Below, one piece after another: positions 33,401 through 43,186 of a stretch of DNA of 64,000 bases. The DNA lies in assembly GCF_033568475.1 (NCBI RefSeq), contig NC_133122.1:151356861-151420860 (forward strand), read 5' to 3'. Positions within the stretch are counted from its first letter, which is position 1, and each line of letters starts with the position of its first letter. Below the pieces are notes generated by a model. The model had not been told where the DNA came from. It did not search any database and was given only the letters and a program-made list of their open reading frames with translations. The stretch comes from Henckelia pumila (Eukaryota > Streptophyta > Magnoliopsida > Lamiales > Gesneriaceae). The position numbers and the translations under genes were made by a program.

Positions 33401-34333
33401 ATGTTGCAGTCAACAAAGATATGGTTATCAGGTAGATTCTCGATGAAGGATTTAAGTAAGGCATCCTATATTCTAGGAATTCAGATCTATAGAGATAGAT
33501 CTAAAAGAATGATAGGACTCACTCAATCAACCTACATCGACACCATATTGAAAAGGTTTTCAATGGATGGGTCCAAGAGAGGACATCTACCTATGTGTTC
33601 TGGAGTTTTTCTATCCAAGTCTATGTGTCCCAAGACTGACGAAGAGATAGAGAAGATGACACACGTGCCATATGCGTCAGCCATAGGTAGTATCATGTAT
33701 GGGATGATATCTACCAGACCGGATTTGGCCTATGCTCTGAGCGCCACGAGCAGATACCAAGCTAATCCAGGTCAAATGCATTGGAAAGCCGTGAAGGATA
33801 TTCTTAAGTACTTGCGAAGGACTAAGAATTTATTCATGATTTATGGAGGGAGAGAATTGAAGTTGGAAGGCTATACCGACTCTAGCTTCCAATGTGATGT
33901 GGATGACTCGAAATCAACCTCTGGATTTGTATTTGTGCTCAATGGCGGTGCTGTCTCTTGGAAGAGTTTCAAGCAGGACACCACAGCGGATTCCACCACT
34001 GAGGCAGAATACATTGCAGCATCAGCTGCTGCTAAAGAGGCGGTTTGGATAAGGAAATTCATCCAAGAGTTGGGTGTAATTCCTGAAGCTGTTGGTCCAT
34101 TCCCGGTGTACTGTGACAACACGGGTGCCGTTGCTAGGTCTCATCAGAAGTCCAAACACATACTGAGGAAATACCACATCATCCGGGAGATCGTGGAAAG
34201 AGGAGACATCAGTGTCGAGAGAGTGGCCTCTACAGACAATATCGCTGATCCGCTTACTAAGCCCTTGCCAGGACCATTTTTTGACAAACATCGCGAAGCA
34301 ATGGGATTACGTAGTATGACTAGTTGGCTTTAG
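30434..34333 (+). CDS. Element P gag-pol polyprotein (1299 aa), uninterrupted
   Basis: A Ty1/copia polyprotein. Gag is N-terminal (residues 1-230; ILEQNKLTGANYTEW, LQRRFEDA blocks) with a basic Lys/Ser-rich stretch and a zinc knuckle CHYCKKPGHWKRNC (about 250-263). Protease is at about 290-370, with W-V-L-D-T-E-C-G-S-H where the family has D-T-G, so its catalytic loop is altered. The GAG-pre-integrase H2C2 region is at about 433-475. The integrase core has HTDVCG, SDRGGEY and the E of SERRNRT (about 495-595). RT is at about 810-1060 with NGNIKEEIYM and the catalytic YVDDI (about 976). RNase H is at about 1140-1270 (YTDSSF, TTEAEYIAA, YCDNTGA). ATG 30434 is the first in frame after the leader. 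Full family length; order PR-IN-RT-RH is diagnostic of copia. Confidence 0.95.
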   Translation: MNPRNPLFSILEQNKLTGANYTEWFRKLKIILTSEKAFYMLEKPPPKEAPANTSPKELAKLDLWWDHDIKAKCYMQASMSDELQRRFEDAVNAADIHKNLKELFGAQSRSKRYATVRELMTSHMRDGTSVREHGVHMIGLIEKLVTLDLTLEHELSADLLLLSLPSSFDDFVMNFNMNKIEATLEEMVNMLVTYEATLKKDKPVLLVGSSSNSKKGPSGKGKKHSAPPKKTVPNKKGKAKASIGIKDENVCHYCKKPGHWKRNCKEYLEQLRTAKGMFYIEINVSLNTSSWVLDTECGSHICNDLQVMTRSRKLRMGETQLRLGNGSRVETKAIGDIYLVLQNNFKLFLRDVLYVPDLVKNIISISMLDRDGFSCNFVNGICNIYKNECLIGNGQLENDLYSLKLKYVPINYVDKPVTTIKRKNDSQNLANLWHARIGHISSRRMNKLVGEGMFDMSDINSLPTCESCLKGKMTKSPFKGKPERSQNLLDLIHTDVCGPFRIGTKCGNTYFITFTNDHSRYGYLYLMKYKSEAFERFKEFKAEVENKLGKSIKALQSDRGGEYLSTEFLDYLKENGIFSQWTPPMTPQLNGISERRNRTLLDMVRSMMSFTELPPSFWGYALETAVLLLNNVHTKAVDKTPYELWNGKAPKYSYLRIWGCPAYVKQTVGDKLDSRSTLCYFVGYPKNLIGYYFYHPDETKVFVSINATFLEKEFLLDKKGKMMELEEIREKPEIQNSDPTPQESSQDTSITRRSERTSRLPIRYGLLLEGDQSEPDIGCDPRNFKEAISDADSNLWLEAMQSEIDSMHSNQVWSLVDPLDGIVPIGCKWIYKRKLGPDGKILTYKARLVAKAYTQRQGVDYDETFSPVSMFKSIRILIAIAAWYDYEIWQMDVKTAFFNGNIKEEIYMMQPEGYTSMGSEHKVCKLQRSIYGLKQASRSWNQKFDETIKNFGFIKNPEEPCVYKKVVKNEVTFLVLYVDDILLMGNDVGMLQSTKIWLSGRFSMKDLSKASYILGIQIYRDRSKRMIGLTQSTYIDTILKRFSMDGSKRGHLPMCSGVFLSKSMCPKTDEEIEKMTHVPYASAIGSIMYGMISTRPDLAYALSATSRYQANPGQMHWKAVKDILKYLRRTKNLFMIYGGRELKLEGYTDSSFQCDVDDSKSTSGFVFVLNGGAVSWKSFKQDTTADSTTEAEYIAASAAAKEAVWIRKFIQELGVIPEAVGPFPVYCDNTGAVARSHQKSKHILRKYHIIREIVERGDISVERVASTDNIADPLTKPLPGPFFDKHREAMGLRSMTSWL

Positions 34334-34347
34334 GGCAAGTGGGAGAT
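34333..34347 (+). other. Polypurine tract of element P
   Basis: GGGCAAGTGGGAGAT between the stop codon (TAG, 34331-34333) and the 3' LTR start TGAAAGAG at 34348. Confidence 0.9.
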
Positions 34348-36232
34348 TGAAAGAGTGGGTGCCCGGTTAGCCAACTTGTGGCTAAGGGCTTTTATGACTC
34401 TATGTAAAACAATCTTTTGTTTAATATAATTTACACTTTTATAATGGCATTGACTTTATCTTTCTTCATAATGTTATATTATGATATACTATTGTTGTTT
34501 TGATAAAGACCTTGAATATACTATAGTGTATGTAAGATGTGGTAGCACATGGGGATGGCTATCATAAAACACATCTTATAGTCACTGTATATTTTAAATA
34601 GTTCCTAGTCAATTGAGCCGTCCGCAAATAAGGATAAGGATCGCTCGAGATTGAGACTAGCATTTGCGATGCAGAGTACCATGTTTCATTGGTATGGAAC
34701 ATAGAGATGTTCAAAGCATGCAAATGGATATTCATATGATGAATGATCGAACTACCCTATTCGGACTTTCCAAGTGGTTATCACTTATCGAGTGGATAAA
34801 GTCCGCGGTTTTGGTTGTACACCATTAGTCCTTATTACTTGAAACATCATTGAGACTCTATATGCTAGTACTGTACTTTGACTCGTTTACCGACTCTATT
34901 GGGGTCATCAGGTGTCGGGATTGGGTACAGTTACTACACATATAGGAGTCGATGCTTATTTTTCAAGGATTCATCACATACTCGCGAGTATGGATATCCT
35001 ATGCGATCTGAGGAGATATTAGTGTGACGAATCTCTGGCCAGAGTACATGATGTGTTTTAGGTTAATGGGTTTTCCTAGTAACACATGCGATGTCACTAT
35101 TTGATCTCCAAGATGTAATGCATAGTTATCGAATCTCGAACGACTCTCGATGCACCAATGGTTGTTGATTTGATCGGGATATTTGGTTGAAGGGACCATA
35201 CTGTACGATAACCAAAATCTACTGGTTCTTGCAAGGCACTATCAGTAATACCTAGGGAATCATGGGGCGATGTTGCTAGGCGCTTTTACCATGATTCGAT
35301 GGGTAAGTAAGAAATTGTTGTTCCGAGTCACAAGGAGTTGTGAGCCCACGGCTAGCTGTATTCCTGAACCATTGAGGGTTACACAAGTAATGTATTACTA
35401 AAACCCCGTAGAGATAGTTAAATTTAAAGAGTTAAATTTAATGAAAGAAAAGTTGGACTTCTTAACTAAAGGGAGTGGGATTTCCTAAAATGACATAGGG
35501 ATGGGCATTTTTGGAAATCACTGAATTCGGATTCAGAAAAATTATCTTGACTCTAAAAGATGCAAAAATGGTTTCTGTGCACATTGGTGAAATCAGTTTA
35601 TCAATCGGAGTCACGATGAATTTTATATTAATTTCTATAACAACAGGCTTGGCTTGTTGGGCTTAAGTTATGGATTGTGGGCTTTAAGGAGTTAGAGTCC
35701 TGATACAATTATAACTAGAAATTATCTATAAATAGAGGTGTTGGGTTCGAAAATTACACACATTGAATACTGCAAATTTCGAAATTCACTCTATACTATT
35801 CAAGAGGATTTTTCGAAAATTCCTCTGTCCCTTTTGGAGAAAATTCGACTTGTGATTTTTGTGAAAAATTACAAATCGAATTAACAGATCATATCTGTTT
35901 ATTCTCTACGTAAAATTTCTGATTGATTTCTAGTGCAGTCAATCAGAGGGTTTCTGTTTTTCATTCGTGGACCTAATTCCGGAGATAGATCGTGACAGTC
36001 ATCGGTTCCCGGGATTTACAAGAATAGCAGATTAAATTCTGTTGGAGTCCACGATCAAGCCTTTGCTTGACGAGGTAAAAATTTAATTGTGATTTTATTT
36101 TTACTTGAATAAATTTAATCGTAAAAGTTTTGATACCTATATATGGAATCGTTCCATATAATAAAATAAAATTTTAAACTTTCGCTGCACCGGGTATCAA
36201 TTCTTAATTGATCTGAACACAGTTTTCCAACA
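34348..36232 (+). repeat. Element P, 3' LTR
   Basis: The 1885-bp copy of 26883-28765, ending AGTTTTCCAACA, followed by AGAGA (36233-36237), the second half of the target duplication. Differences from the 5' LTR include gcttTGTTGtcaagg versus gcttATTTTtcaagg near 34955. Confidence 0.95.
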
Positions 36233-36830
36233 AGAGAAGTAGGGCATGCTCAAGATTGACTTCACTGGTGTGCAATATCGGCATCAGACGCCGAGTTAGG
36301 AAGATATACCAGGTGGCTGGGACCAAATGCAAATAGCGCTCCTTAAAATTCAGTGAAGACACAAGATCAACCCACAAAGCTCCAGGGTAGGCCAGTTGGC
36401 CAAGTAACTCATCCAAATCCGGGTCGAGTTTGAGGCTTTGATATAGTGAATTATCGACATCCGGTGTCTCGAGCAATGAATTCTACTCATTGGGCTCAAA
36501 TGAAATCAATTTCCCCTTGACAAAAGCTTTACTATCCGTCCTTTCCGCTGCATTCGCATAGAATTCACGCACAATTGGCATGACAGCGGGAGGAATTGGC
36601 TTGCAAAAAACTTCCCAACCACGTTCTTGAATGAAACGGAACACCTCACTATCACCAAAATCTAATTCAAATCCACGCTCGGGAATGGGAGAGAGGTTTA
36701 CCTTAGCGTGATCGTATCGATCATGAGCCGCTTGATTGAAAAAAAATTCGGCAAGATTTTGTGAGGAACGTGCCGTTGCGGTACCTTGAGAAGAGGATTC
36801 TCCGGTGACTCGAACACGCTTAGGCCCCAT
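36233..36830 (-). pseudogene. Element Q second ORF, N-terminal part
   Basis: On the minus strand the frame opens with MGPKRVRVTGESSS at 36830. It encodes the conserved plant transposon-borne domain: an RYDHAKVNLSPIPERGF block, then FIQERGWEVFCKPIPPAVMP-like text and REFYANAAE, then AYPGALWVDL and ATWYIFLTRRLMPILHTSEVN. A single in-frame TAG at 36480-36482 breaks it. It is cut at 36232 by copia P, beyond which the same frame resumes at 26882. The protein is found downstream of pol in Athila-like elements and in many stand-alone plant copies; its function is unknown. Confidence 0.78.
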
Positions 36831-37305
36831 GAGTAATCAAAATTAAATATGGCCAAAAAAAATCCGACGAACTCCGAGGGATTCAAGAAGCATGGCCGGT
36901 GACTGAGGAATCAGAGAAACGGAGGTATTTACGGCGGCGGCAGAATCGGCGCGAGCGGTGTACGGTGAACTGAGATGCGGCCAATCGTAGAAGCAGGGCG
37001 AGGTGGAGTTGGTGACTTCTGTAACAAGGTGAACCGGCGGCATAGGGATGTGGCGGGGATGTGCAGCGTGGCAAATGGCGGAGAGGAACCAGAGGTGGAG
37101 GAGTGATGTGGCGGTGCCCCGTCGGACAAGATGACCGAAGATGGTGATCAAAGCTTAGTGGTGTGGCCGCCGATTAACTCCCTGCGATGGAAGATGAGGA
37201 TTGTGTGAGAGATTGAGAAGAAGGGTTTGGGGGTTAGGGATTTAGATAGAAAAGATAAAAGAGAATGGGAGAGGGGAGAAGTGAAATCGCGATATTAATT
37301 GTGTA
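36831..37305 (-). promoter_or_regulatory. Putative promoter and 5' leader of the Q second ORF
   Basis: Read on the minus strand, the sequence between the palindromic module (37306-37396) and the ATG at 36830 resembles a plant 5' untranslated region: TAACCCCCAAACCCTTCTTC with CT-rich text around 37240-37200, then a moderately GC-rich stretch. No clear TATA box is seen apart from weak TTTTATC/TCTATCTAAAT text around 37245-37260. Short open frames in other phases are ignored. Confidence 0.4.
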
Positions 37306-37396
37306 ACCAATCGAGCGAGACCAAAATATCAGACCTACTGCCTTACCAAAAAAAACCACTCGCTCGATCGGTAGAAGTCTACGGATCGAGCGAGCC
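37306..37396. repeat. Palindromic module upstream of the Q second ORF
   Basis: ACCAATCGAGCGAGA (37306-37320), CTACTG (37335-37340), and a hairpin with 14-base arms, CGCTCGATCGGTAG (37361-37374) and CTACGGATCGAGCG (37379-37392), one mismatch, 4-base loop. The same words and order occur in the Q LTR at 18220-18379. Confidence 0.8.
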
Positions 37397-37790
37397 ATAA
37401 AAAAAACAAAATATTTTTGTATTTTTCTATTTTCCGAAAAACAAAAATAAAAAACAAGAAAGGAACAAAAATGCAAAAATAAAAACAAGGGAAAGAAATA
37501 AAGAACACTGGGTTGCCTCCCAGCCAGCGCTAAATTTACAGTCAGTCTATAGCTCAACTGCATGCTGCGATTTATTCGACATCTGGTGGGGCATCTAGTG
37601 TGAGATCATGCTCGTCCTCTCCTACATTCGCTGGGATCCCTTCATGATAATGTTTCAGTCTGTGGCCATTCACCTTGAATATTTTTTATGTGTCCAAGCT
37701 CTGAATTTTGACTGCACCATGGGGAAAGACATTAGTGATAACAAACGGTCCATTCCAACGTGAACACAACTTACTTGGAAATAGCCGAAG
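37397..37790 (-). mobile_element. Element Q, end of pol to spacer
   Basis: On the minus strand the end of the pol frame passes through here; about 37540-37510 encodes the conserved SAGWEATQ text that closes Athila pol. Then follow A/T-rich sequence and the palindromic module. No separate gene is supported. Confidence 0.65.
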
Positions 37791-38492
37791 TCATGAGTTA
37801 TAGAGAAGGACTTTCTGACCGACTTCGAATTCCCTTCTGGAGATCATCTTGTCATGTAATGACTTTGTCTTTTCCTTGTAAATCTTTGAACTGGCATATG
37901 CATCATTGCGTATCTCCTCTAATTCCTGCAACTGCAGCTTCCGATGCTCGCCACTCTCATTCATCTGCATGTTAAAGTTTTTGATAGCCCAATAGGCTCT
38001 ATACTCCAATTCCACGGGCAGATGACATGGTTTCCCAAATATCAGCCAATATGGGGACATTCCAATTGGCATCTTGAACGCGATTCTGTAAGCCCGCAAA
38101 GCGTCATCAAAGCGCAAGCTCCAGTTCTTCTTTGTAGGATTCGCGGTTTTCTCTAAGATAGACTTGATCTCTCTGTTCGAAACCTCAGCTTGACCATTGG
38201 ATTGCGGATGGTATGCAATGGAGATCTTGTGCGTCACATGGTAATTTTTCAGCAAACTGGCCATAGTTTGGTTGCAGAAGTGCGTTCCTCTATCACTGAT
38301 GAGGGCTCGTGGAATCCCAAACCTAGAAAAAATATTGTGCTTGATAAACTCTGCAACCACTTTAGAATCATCAGTACGGGTGACCTTTTTTTCCACCCAT
38401 TTCGAGACATAATCCACAGCAAGTATATATATATATCAATACGAACTAGGAAAAGGTCCCATGAAGTCGATGCCCCAAACATCAAAGATTTC
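37791..38492 (-). pseudogene. Element Q integrase core
   Basis: Minus-strand integrase: a GIDFMGPFPSS block (about 38470-38440) supplies the first catalytic Asp, [10 protein letters not shown] (about 38300) the second, and the Glu lies in [18 protein letters not shown] (about 38200-38150). It continues with [28 protein letters not shown] and [17 protein letters not shown]. Stops lie at about 38490 (TGA) and 38430 (near SSY). The C-terminus runs on to about 37510. It would insert the element DNA in the nucleus. Confidence 0.88.
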
Positions 38493-39320
38493 TCAAACTA
38501 AAATAGGTTGCTGAGGCATATCCTTGCGCTGGGATATATTACCTGTCTTCTGGCATTGAGCGCACGACTTACAGAAAACGTAAGCGTCTCGAAATATGGA
38601 TGGCCAGAAAAATCCGTTGTCCAACACCTTCCTCGCTGTTCTTTTTGCTCCAAAGTGACCACCACAAGCATATGAGTGACAAAATGTGATAATAGGGATT
38701 ACCTCTCTTGCAGGTACACATCGTCGTATGACTTGATCAGCGCAGTGTTTCCACAAGTATGGATCATCCCACACAAAATACTTAGCATCGCTTCTCACTT
38801 TATCTCTATGTGCCTTAGAAACTTCGGAGGGAAACCCATTAGTAACTAAATAATTCACAATATTCGCATACCAGGGTAATTCTGTGATTGCTGAAAATAG
38901 TTGCTCATCAGGAAATTCTTCTCGCAAGCTCAGCTCCTCATCAATATGAACTAGACGGCTCAAGTGGTCAGCTACTCGATTCTCTGTTCCTCTTTTGTCC
39001 TTGATTTCCACATCAAATTTGCTCAATAGTAGTATCCATCTTATTAGCCTTGGTTTTGTCTCCTTCTTCGCCATCAGAAAACGAAGAGCTGCATGATCAG
39101 AAAAAACGATAACTTTAGCACCAAGTAAATAAGAACAGAATTTTTCTAAAGCAAAAACTACAGCCAAGAGCTCCTTTTCAATAGTGGAATAGTTCCGTTG
39201 GGCATCGTTCAGAATACGCAAAGCGTAGTAAATAGCATGTGATGCTTTCCCAACTTTCTATCCCAAAATCGCTCCTACAGCATAGTTGCTGGCATCACAC
39301 ATGATTTCAAACGGTTTGCT
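38493..39320 (-). pseudogene. Element Q RNase H and integrase zinc finger
   Basis: RNase H is at about 39310-38960: IMCDASNYAVGAILG with a stop just after it (near 39258), then the [18 protein letters not shown] and [23 protein letters not shown] blocks. The linker [10 protein letters not shown] leads to the integrase H2C2 finger at about 38680-38540 ([20 protein letters not shown]...[11 protein letters not shown]). The frame is continuous with the integrase core apart from stops at 39318 and about 39258. Confidence 0.87.
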
Positions 39321-42315
39321 TTAGTCAGGTGGTTGGATAATTGGTGCCGAAGTCAATGAGTCTTTAAGTTTGTCAAAAGACGTTTTGCATGGATCATCAA
39401 ACTCAAATGGGGCATCCTTTTGCAATAGTTTGCACATGGGGGATGTGATCTTGGAAAAGTCCTGAATGTATCTCCTGTAAAAACCTGCATGGCCAAGAAA
39501 AGAACGCACTTTCAGCACACATGTGGTATAAGGGAGAGACTGAATAATGTCAATTTTAGCTTTATCTACCTCTATTTCCTTTAGATGAGACGACATGACC
39601 CAAAACAATACATTGCCCAACCATAAAATGACATTTTTCATAATTTAAAACTAGGTTGGTTTCGACACACCGCTTTAGGACTAGAGCAAGGTGAGGCAAG
39701 CAGTTTTCGAATGAATCACCATAGACAGTAAAATCATCCATAAAAACCTCTAAGATATGCTCAATATAGTCAGAAAAAATGCTAACCATACACCGTTGGA
39801 ATGTGGCCGGTGCATTACAGAGTCCAAAGGGCATGCGTCGATATGCAAAGGTTCCGAATGGGCAAGTGAATGTCGTCTTCTCCTGATCTTCTAGCGCAAT
39901 CGCGATCTAAAAATAACCAGAATACCCATCAAGAAAACAATAGTAAGAATGACATGCTAACCTTTCAATTATTTGATCAATAAAGGGTAAAGGGAAGTGG
40001 TCCTTTCGGGTTCCAGCATTTAGCTTCCTATAGTCTATACAAACCCTCCACCCATTTTGAATGAGGGTGGGAACCAATTCGTCATCCTTGTTCTTTAACA
40101 CAGTAATCCCAATTTTCTTGGGAACCACTTGGACTGGATTGACCAATTGACTGTCTGAAATTGGGTAGATGACTCCAACTTCAAGGAGTTTGAGAATTTC
40201 AGCCTTCACCACCTCCATCATAGGTGGGTTCAACTTTATTTGCGGCTGACGCAAGGGGTTTGCTCCTTCCTCCATCAGAATCCTATGCATGCACGTAGAA
40301 GGGCTGATTCCCTTGATGTCTGCGATGGTCCACCCAATAGCAGTTTTGTGCTCCTTTAGAACCTCGACGAGTTTATCTTCTTGTTCGGCTTCCAAACTGT
40401 TGGAGATGATGACTGACAATGTTTCTCTTTCTCCAAGGAAAACATACTTAAGATGTTTGGGAAGCGTTTCCAGTTCAACCACTGGTGCCTGCAAAATAGA
40501 AGGGAGACGTTGAGTATTAGATATTGGTAGAGAGAGATAAGCAAGATTACCTGATTGAGGTAGCTCAGGAGCACTGTTCAGAATGTTCTCAATTTTTTCT
40601 TGTGCTTCTTTACTTCGTCCAACTCCATCCTCATCCTGATGAATGGGTGCGATAATAACCACCTCTAGCTCATATTTTCCTGCATGCTCAGAATATTCTT
40701 GTGCCAAGTAATCCAAAATATCGACAGAATAAACACAATCATCACTGTTAGAAAATCTCATGGCATCATAAATATTAAACTTTACAACCTCACCATCAAA
40801 TTCCATAGTGAGTGTGCCACTGTGAACTTCAATTTTATTCATCGATGTTTTCAAAAATGGTCTGTCTAACAGAATAGGACTATTATGATCACCATTTTCC
40901 ATGTCAAGCACATAAAAATCCGCAGAAAATACCAAGTTATTTACTTGTACTAATACATCTTCCACTAATCCCCTAGGGTATTCATTAGACCTATCAGATA
41001 ACTGTATAACAATTCTAGTTTTATTCAAAGGACCAAGTTTCAAGGATGCATAAATAGAGTATGGCATAACATTGATTGATGCTCCTAGATCTAACATGGC
41101 CTTCTCTAGTCTAACATTCCCTATAGTGCATCGGATAGAGAACATATCTGGATCCTTGCATTTGGCAGGAAATTTCCTTTGGATCAATGCAGATACATTC
41201 TCACCTAACTCCACATTCTGACAACCCTTCAGTGTTTGCTTCCTCTTTGTTGTGCACAATTCCTTCAAAAACTTCGCGTATCGAGGTATCTGCTTAATAG
41301 CATCTAGCAATGGAATGTTCACCTCCCATCTACGAAAAGTTTCATAAAGTTCCTTTATCCCTTCATCTTTTCTAGACTCCTTAAGTGCTAAGGGAAAAAG
41401 GGCCACAGGCTTATATTCAGAAAGAGGAGGAAACTTACCTTGTGGCGCTTCTTCCTTGGTTGCTTCTCCATCATTCACCTTCGGCTCTTCTTTCAGCTCC
41501 TCCTTGGACGAAGCCTCAACTTCTTTCTCCTTGACCTTCAACTCCTTCCCATTTCTTAGAGTAATTGCACTTGCGTTCTCTCTTGGGTTCGAAATTGTTT
41601 GGGATGGAAAAGCGTTGGAATGTTGTGCTTCCAACTTGTTTATTGTAGTGGCGAGCTGTCCCATCTGGTTATTCAAATTTTGGATGCTTGCTCGGGTCTC
41701 TTGTTGGAAATACAGAGTATTAGTTGCAAGATCCTTAACTATATTTTCGAGAAACTCACCTAGCGCTGGAATCTGATGACGCTGCTGCTGTTGAGGAAAC
41801 GGTGGCCTATAAGCTTGATTGTGTGGTGGTGCTTGAGGTCCAGGTTGATTTTCCTGAGAGTTTCCGTATCTCAGATTTGGATGATCCTTCCAACCTGGAT
41901 TGTATGTGTTGGAATACGGATCATACTTTCGCTGTGGTGGTCCAGGAAATCCGCCAGTAGAATTAACCTGTTCAACCGATTCCTCTTGAAATATGGGACA
42001 CATGTCAGTAGCATGTCCTACTGCAGCACAAATTTCACATGCCTTCGCAGCTTGTCCATTCCCTACAGCCATTTGACGCACAAGAAACGTCAGTTCAATC
42101 AATTGTTGCTCAAGAGAAGAGACATTTACCTCGCCATTTTTCCTTGGTGCATGATCACTTCTGTTGGTGCCAAATTGCTGAGAATTGGCAGTCATGTTCT
42201 CGATTAAATTCCTCTCTTGAACTGGAGTTTTGTCCACAAAAACTCCTCCACTGGCCGCATCTAACATGATCCTGTCATGGGATAACAAACCTTCATAGAA
42301 ATATTGAATCAACAA
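39321..42315 (-). pseudogene. Element Q gag end, protease and reverse transcriptase
   Basis: The 802-codon open stretch 42315-39907 holds the end of gag (LIQYFYEGLLSHDR, AASGGVFVDKTP; knuckle-like CEICAAVGHATDMC at about 42040-42000), a Pro/Gln-rich linker, the LRNGKELKVKEKE block, and the protease with intact catalytic D-L-G-A-S (41085-41097). The RT start follows (GVIYPISDSQLVNPVQVVPKK, WRVCIDYRKLN). A TAG at 39904 replaces a glutamine after SGYF. RT continues at 39834 with PFGLCNAPATFQRCM and catalytic FMDDF; a one-base insertion near 39575 shifts the frame, and 39641-39321 gives RSFLGHAGFYRRYI. Confidence 0.9.
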
Positions 42316-43002
42316 TTTTTCACTTATCTGATGTTGCGGACAGATAGCACAAAGCTTTTTGAACCGCTCCCAATATTCATGAAGTGATTCCCCTGTGTAT
42401 TGCTTGATCTCATAGATCTCTTTCCTGATGTTTGCGGCTCTCGAAGCTGGGAAATATTTCTCTAGGAAGATCCTCTTTATCTTAGTCCAGGTGGTGATGG
42501 ATCGAGAGGGTAAATAATGCAGTCAATCCTTAGCAGCACTCTTCAAAGAGAAAGGAAAGGCTCTCAGTTGGATCTGCTCCTCTGTTACTCCATGGGGTTT
42601 CATACTTGTGCAAACCACATGAAATTCCATCAAGTGCTTGTTAGGGTCCTCACCTGCAAGACCATGAAAAGAAGGCAATAAGTGAATTAATCCAGATTTA
42701 AGCTCAAAACTAGCATTATTTTCTAGAGTAGGAAAATTAATGCATAAGGGCTGTTGGTTTGGATCAGGAGTGCCCAATTGTCTCAGGCTCAGATTTGCGT
42801 TGTCAGCCATCTCTTGCTCAGGAATTGCAGTACAAATCTCGTCCTCTTCCTGTCTTCTACGAGCTTTTCTCCTTTGCCTGTGTAAAGTTCTTTCGATCTC
42901 CGGGTCGTAGGGAAATTCTTCTTCAGAAAAATCACGTGAAAGCATGAATGGCAGAGAAAAACTAGAAACAAAGAAAAAAAGGAAGAGAGCAAGATTAAAC
43001 AA
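42316..43002 (-). pseudogene. Element Q gag N-terminal part
   Basis: On the minus strand the start region reads FSEEEFPYDPEIERTLHRQR, typical for Athila gag. The true start is probably the Met at about 42946 (MLSRDF); the earlier codons 43002-42950 are hydrophobic leader read-through. The capsid region has ENNASFELKSGLIHLLPSF, DPNKHLMEFHVVC and QIQLRAFPFSLKSAAKD, then a TGA at 42520-42522 where relatives have tryptophan. The same frame then continues to 42315. Confidence 0.85.
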
Positions 43003-43033
43003 AATAAAAAGAACACGATAAATTAAACACTGT

Positions 43034-43051
43034 TCCCCGGCAACGGTGCCA
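43034..43051 (-). other. Primer-binding site of element Q (Asp tRNA)
   Basis: TGGCACCGTTGCCGGGGA on the minus strand, one base different from the Asp-tRNA complement seen in element F, five bases past the LTR end. Confidence 0.9.
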
Positions 43052-43056
43052 AAATT

Positions 43057-43186
43057 TGGTAGCGCTAAGTCGTGTCACGCCCAAATTACCCAACTCAAAT
43101 CAGATAACGAAATATGCAGTAGTGTGTGAGTAGGGATCGTTCCCACGAGAAAAGTGAAATCTAATGTGTTCTAAAGTAAAGTAAAG
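43057..43186 (-). repeat. Element Q, 5' LTR remnant (130 of ~1354 bp)
   Basis: It matches 17238-17365 (TGGTAGCGCTAAGTCGTGTC...AAAGTAAAGTAAA), then stops and switches, through about six unassigned bases, into the middle of the element B LTR. The promoter half of this LTR is therefore gone. Confidence 0.88.

Larger units (their letters stand above)
26883..36232 (+). mobile_element. Element P: complete Ty1/copia retrotransposon
   Basis: This 9.35-kb element is flanked by the perfect duplication AGAGA (26878-26882 and 36233-36237). It has LTRs 26883-28765 and 34348-36232, a Met-tRNA primer-binding site, a 1.67-kb leader with GC-rich hairpins, one intact 1299-codon gag-pol frame and a polypurine tract. 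By eye the LTRs differ at roughly 2% of positions, mainly C/T and G/A changes, so it is among the younger insertions here. It lies in sense orientation on the plus strand inside the minus-strand second ORF of element Q. A relative lies at 1-2056. Confidence 0.95.
17238..43186 (-). mobile_element. Element Q: Athila-type Ty3/gypsy retrotransposon, hosting F and P
   Basis: Minus-strand order: 5' LTR remnant (43186-43057), Asp-tRNA primer-binding site, gag, protease, RT, RNase H, integrase (43002-37791), a promoter-like spacer, a second ORF (36830-26348, split), a 3' untranslated region with tandem repeats, polypurine tract, and 3' LTR (18591-17238). Asp primer use, the DPEIERTLHR gag start and an extra ORF after pol fit the Athila lineage. 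Subtracting F (about 6.65 kb) and P (about 9.35 kb) leaves about 10 kb. The coding region has several stops and one clear frameshift, so it is not autonomous. Confidence 0.88.

Noticed and set aside
36883..37151. Overlapping Ser/Pro/His-rich open frames on the minus strand upstream of the Q second ORF
   Set aside because: They overlap each other in different phases with no recognisable domain and lie in a leader-like region.
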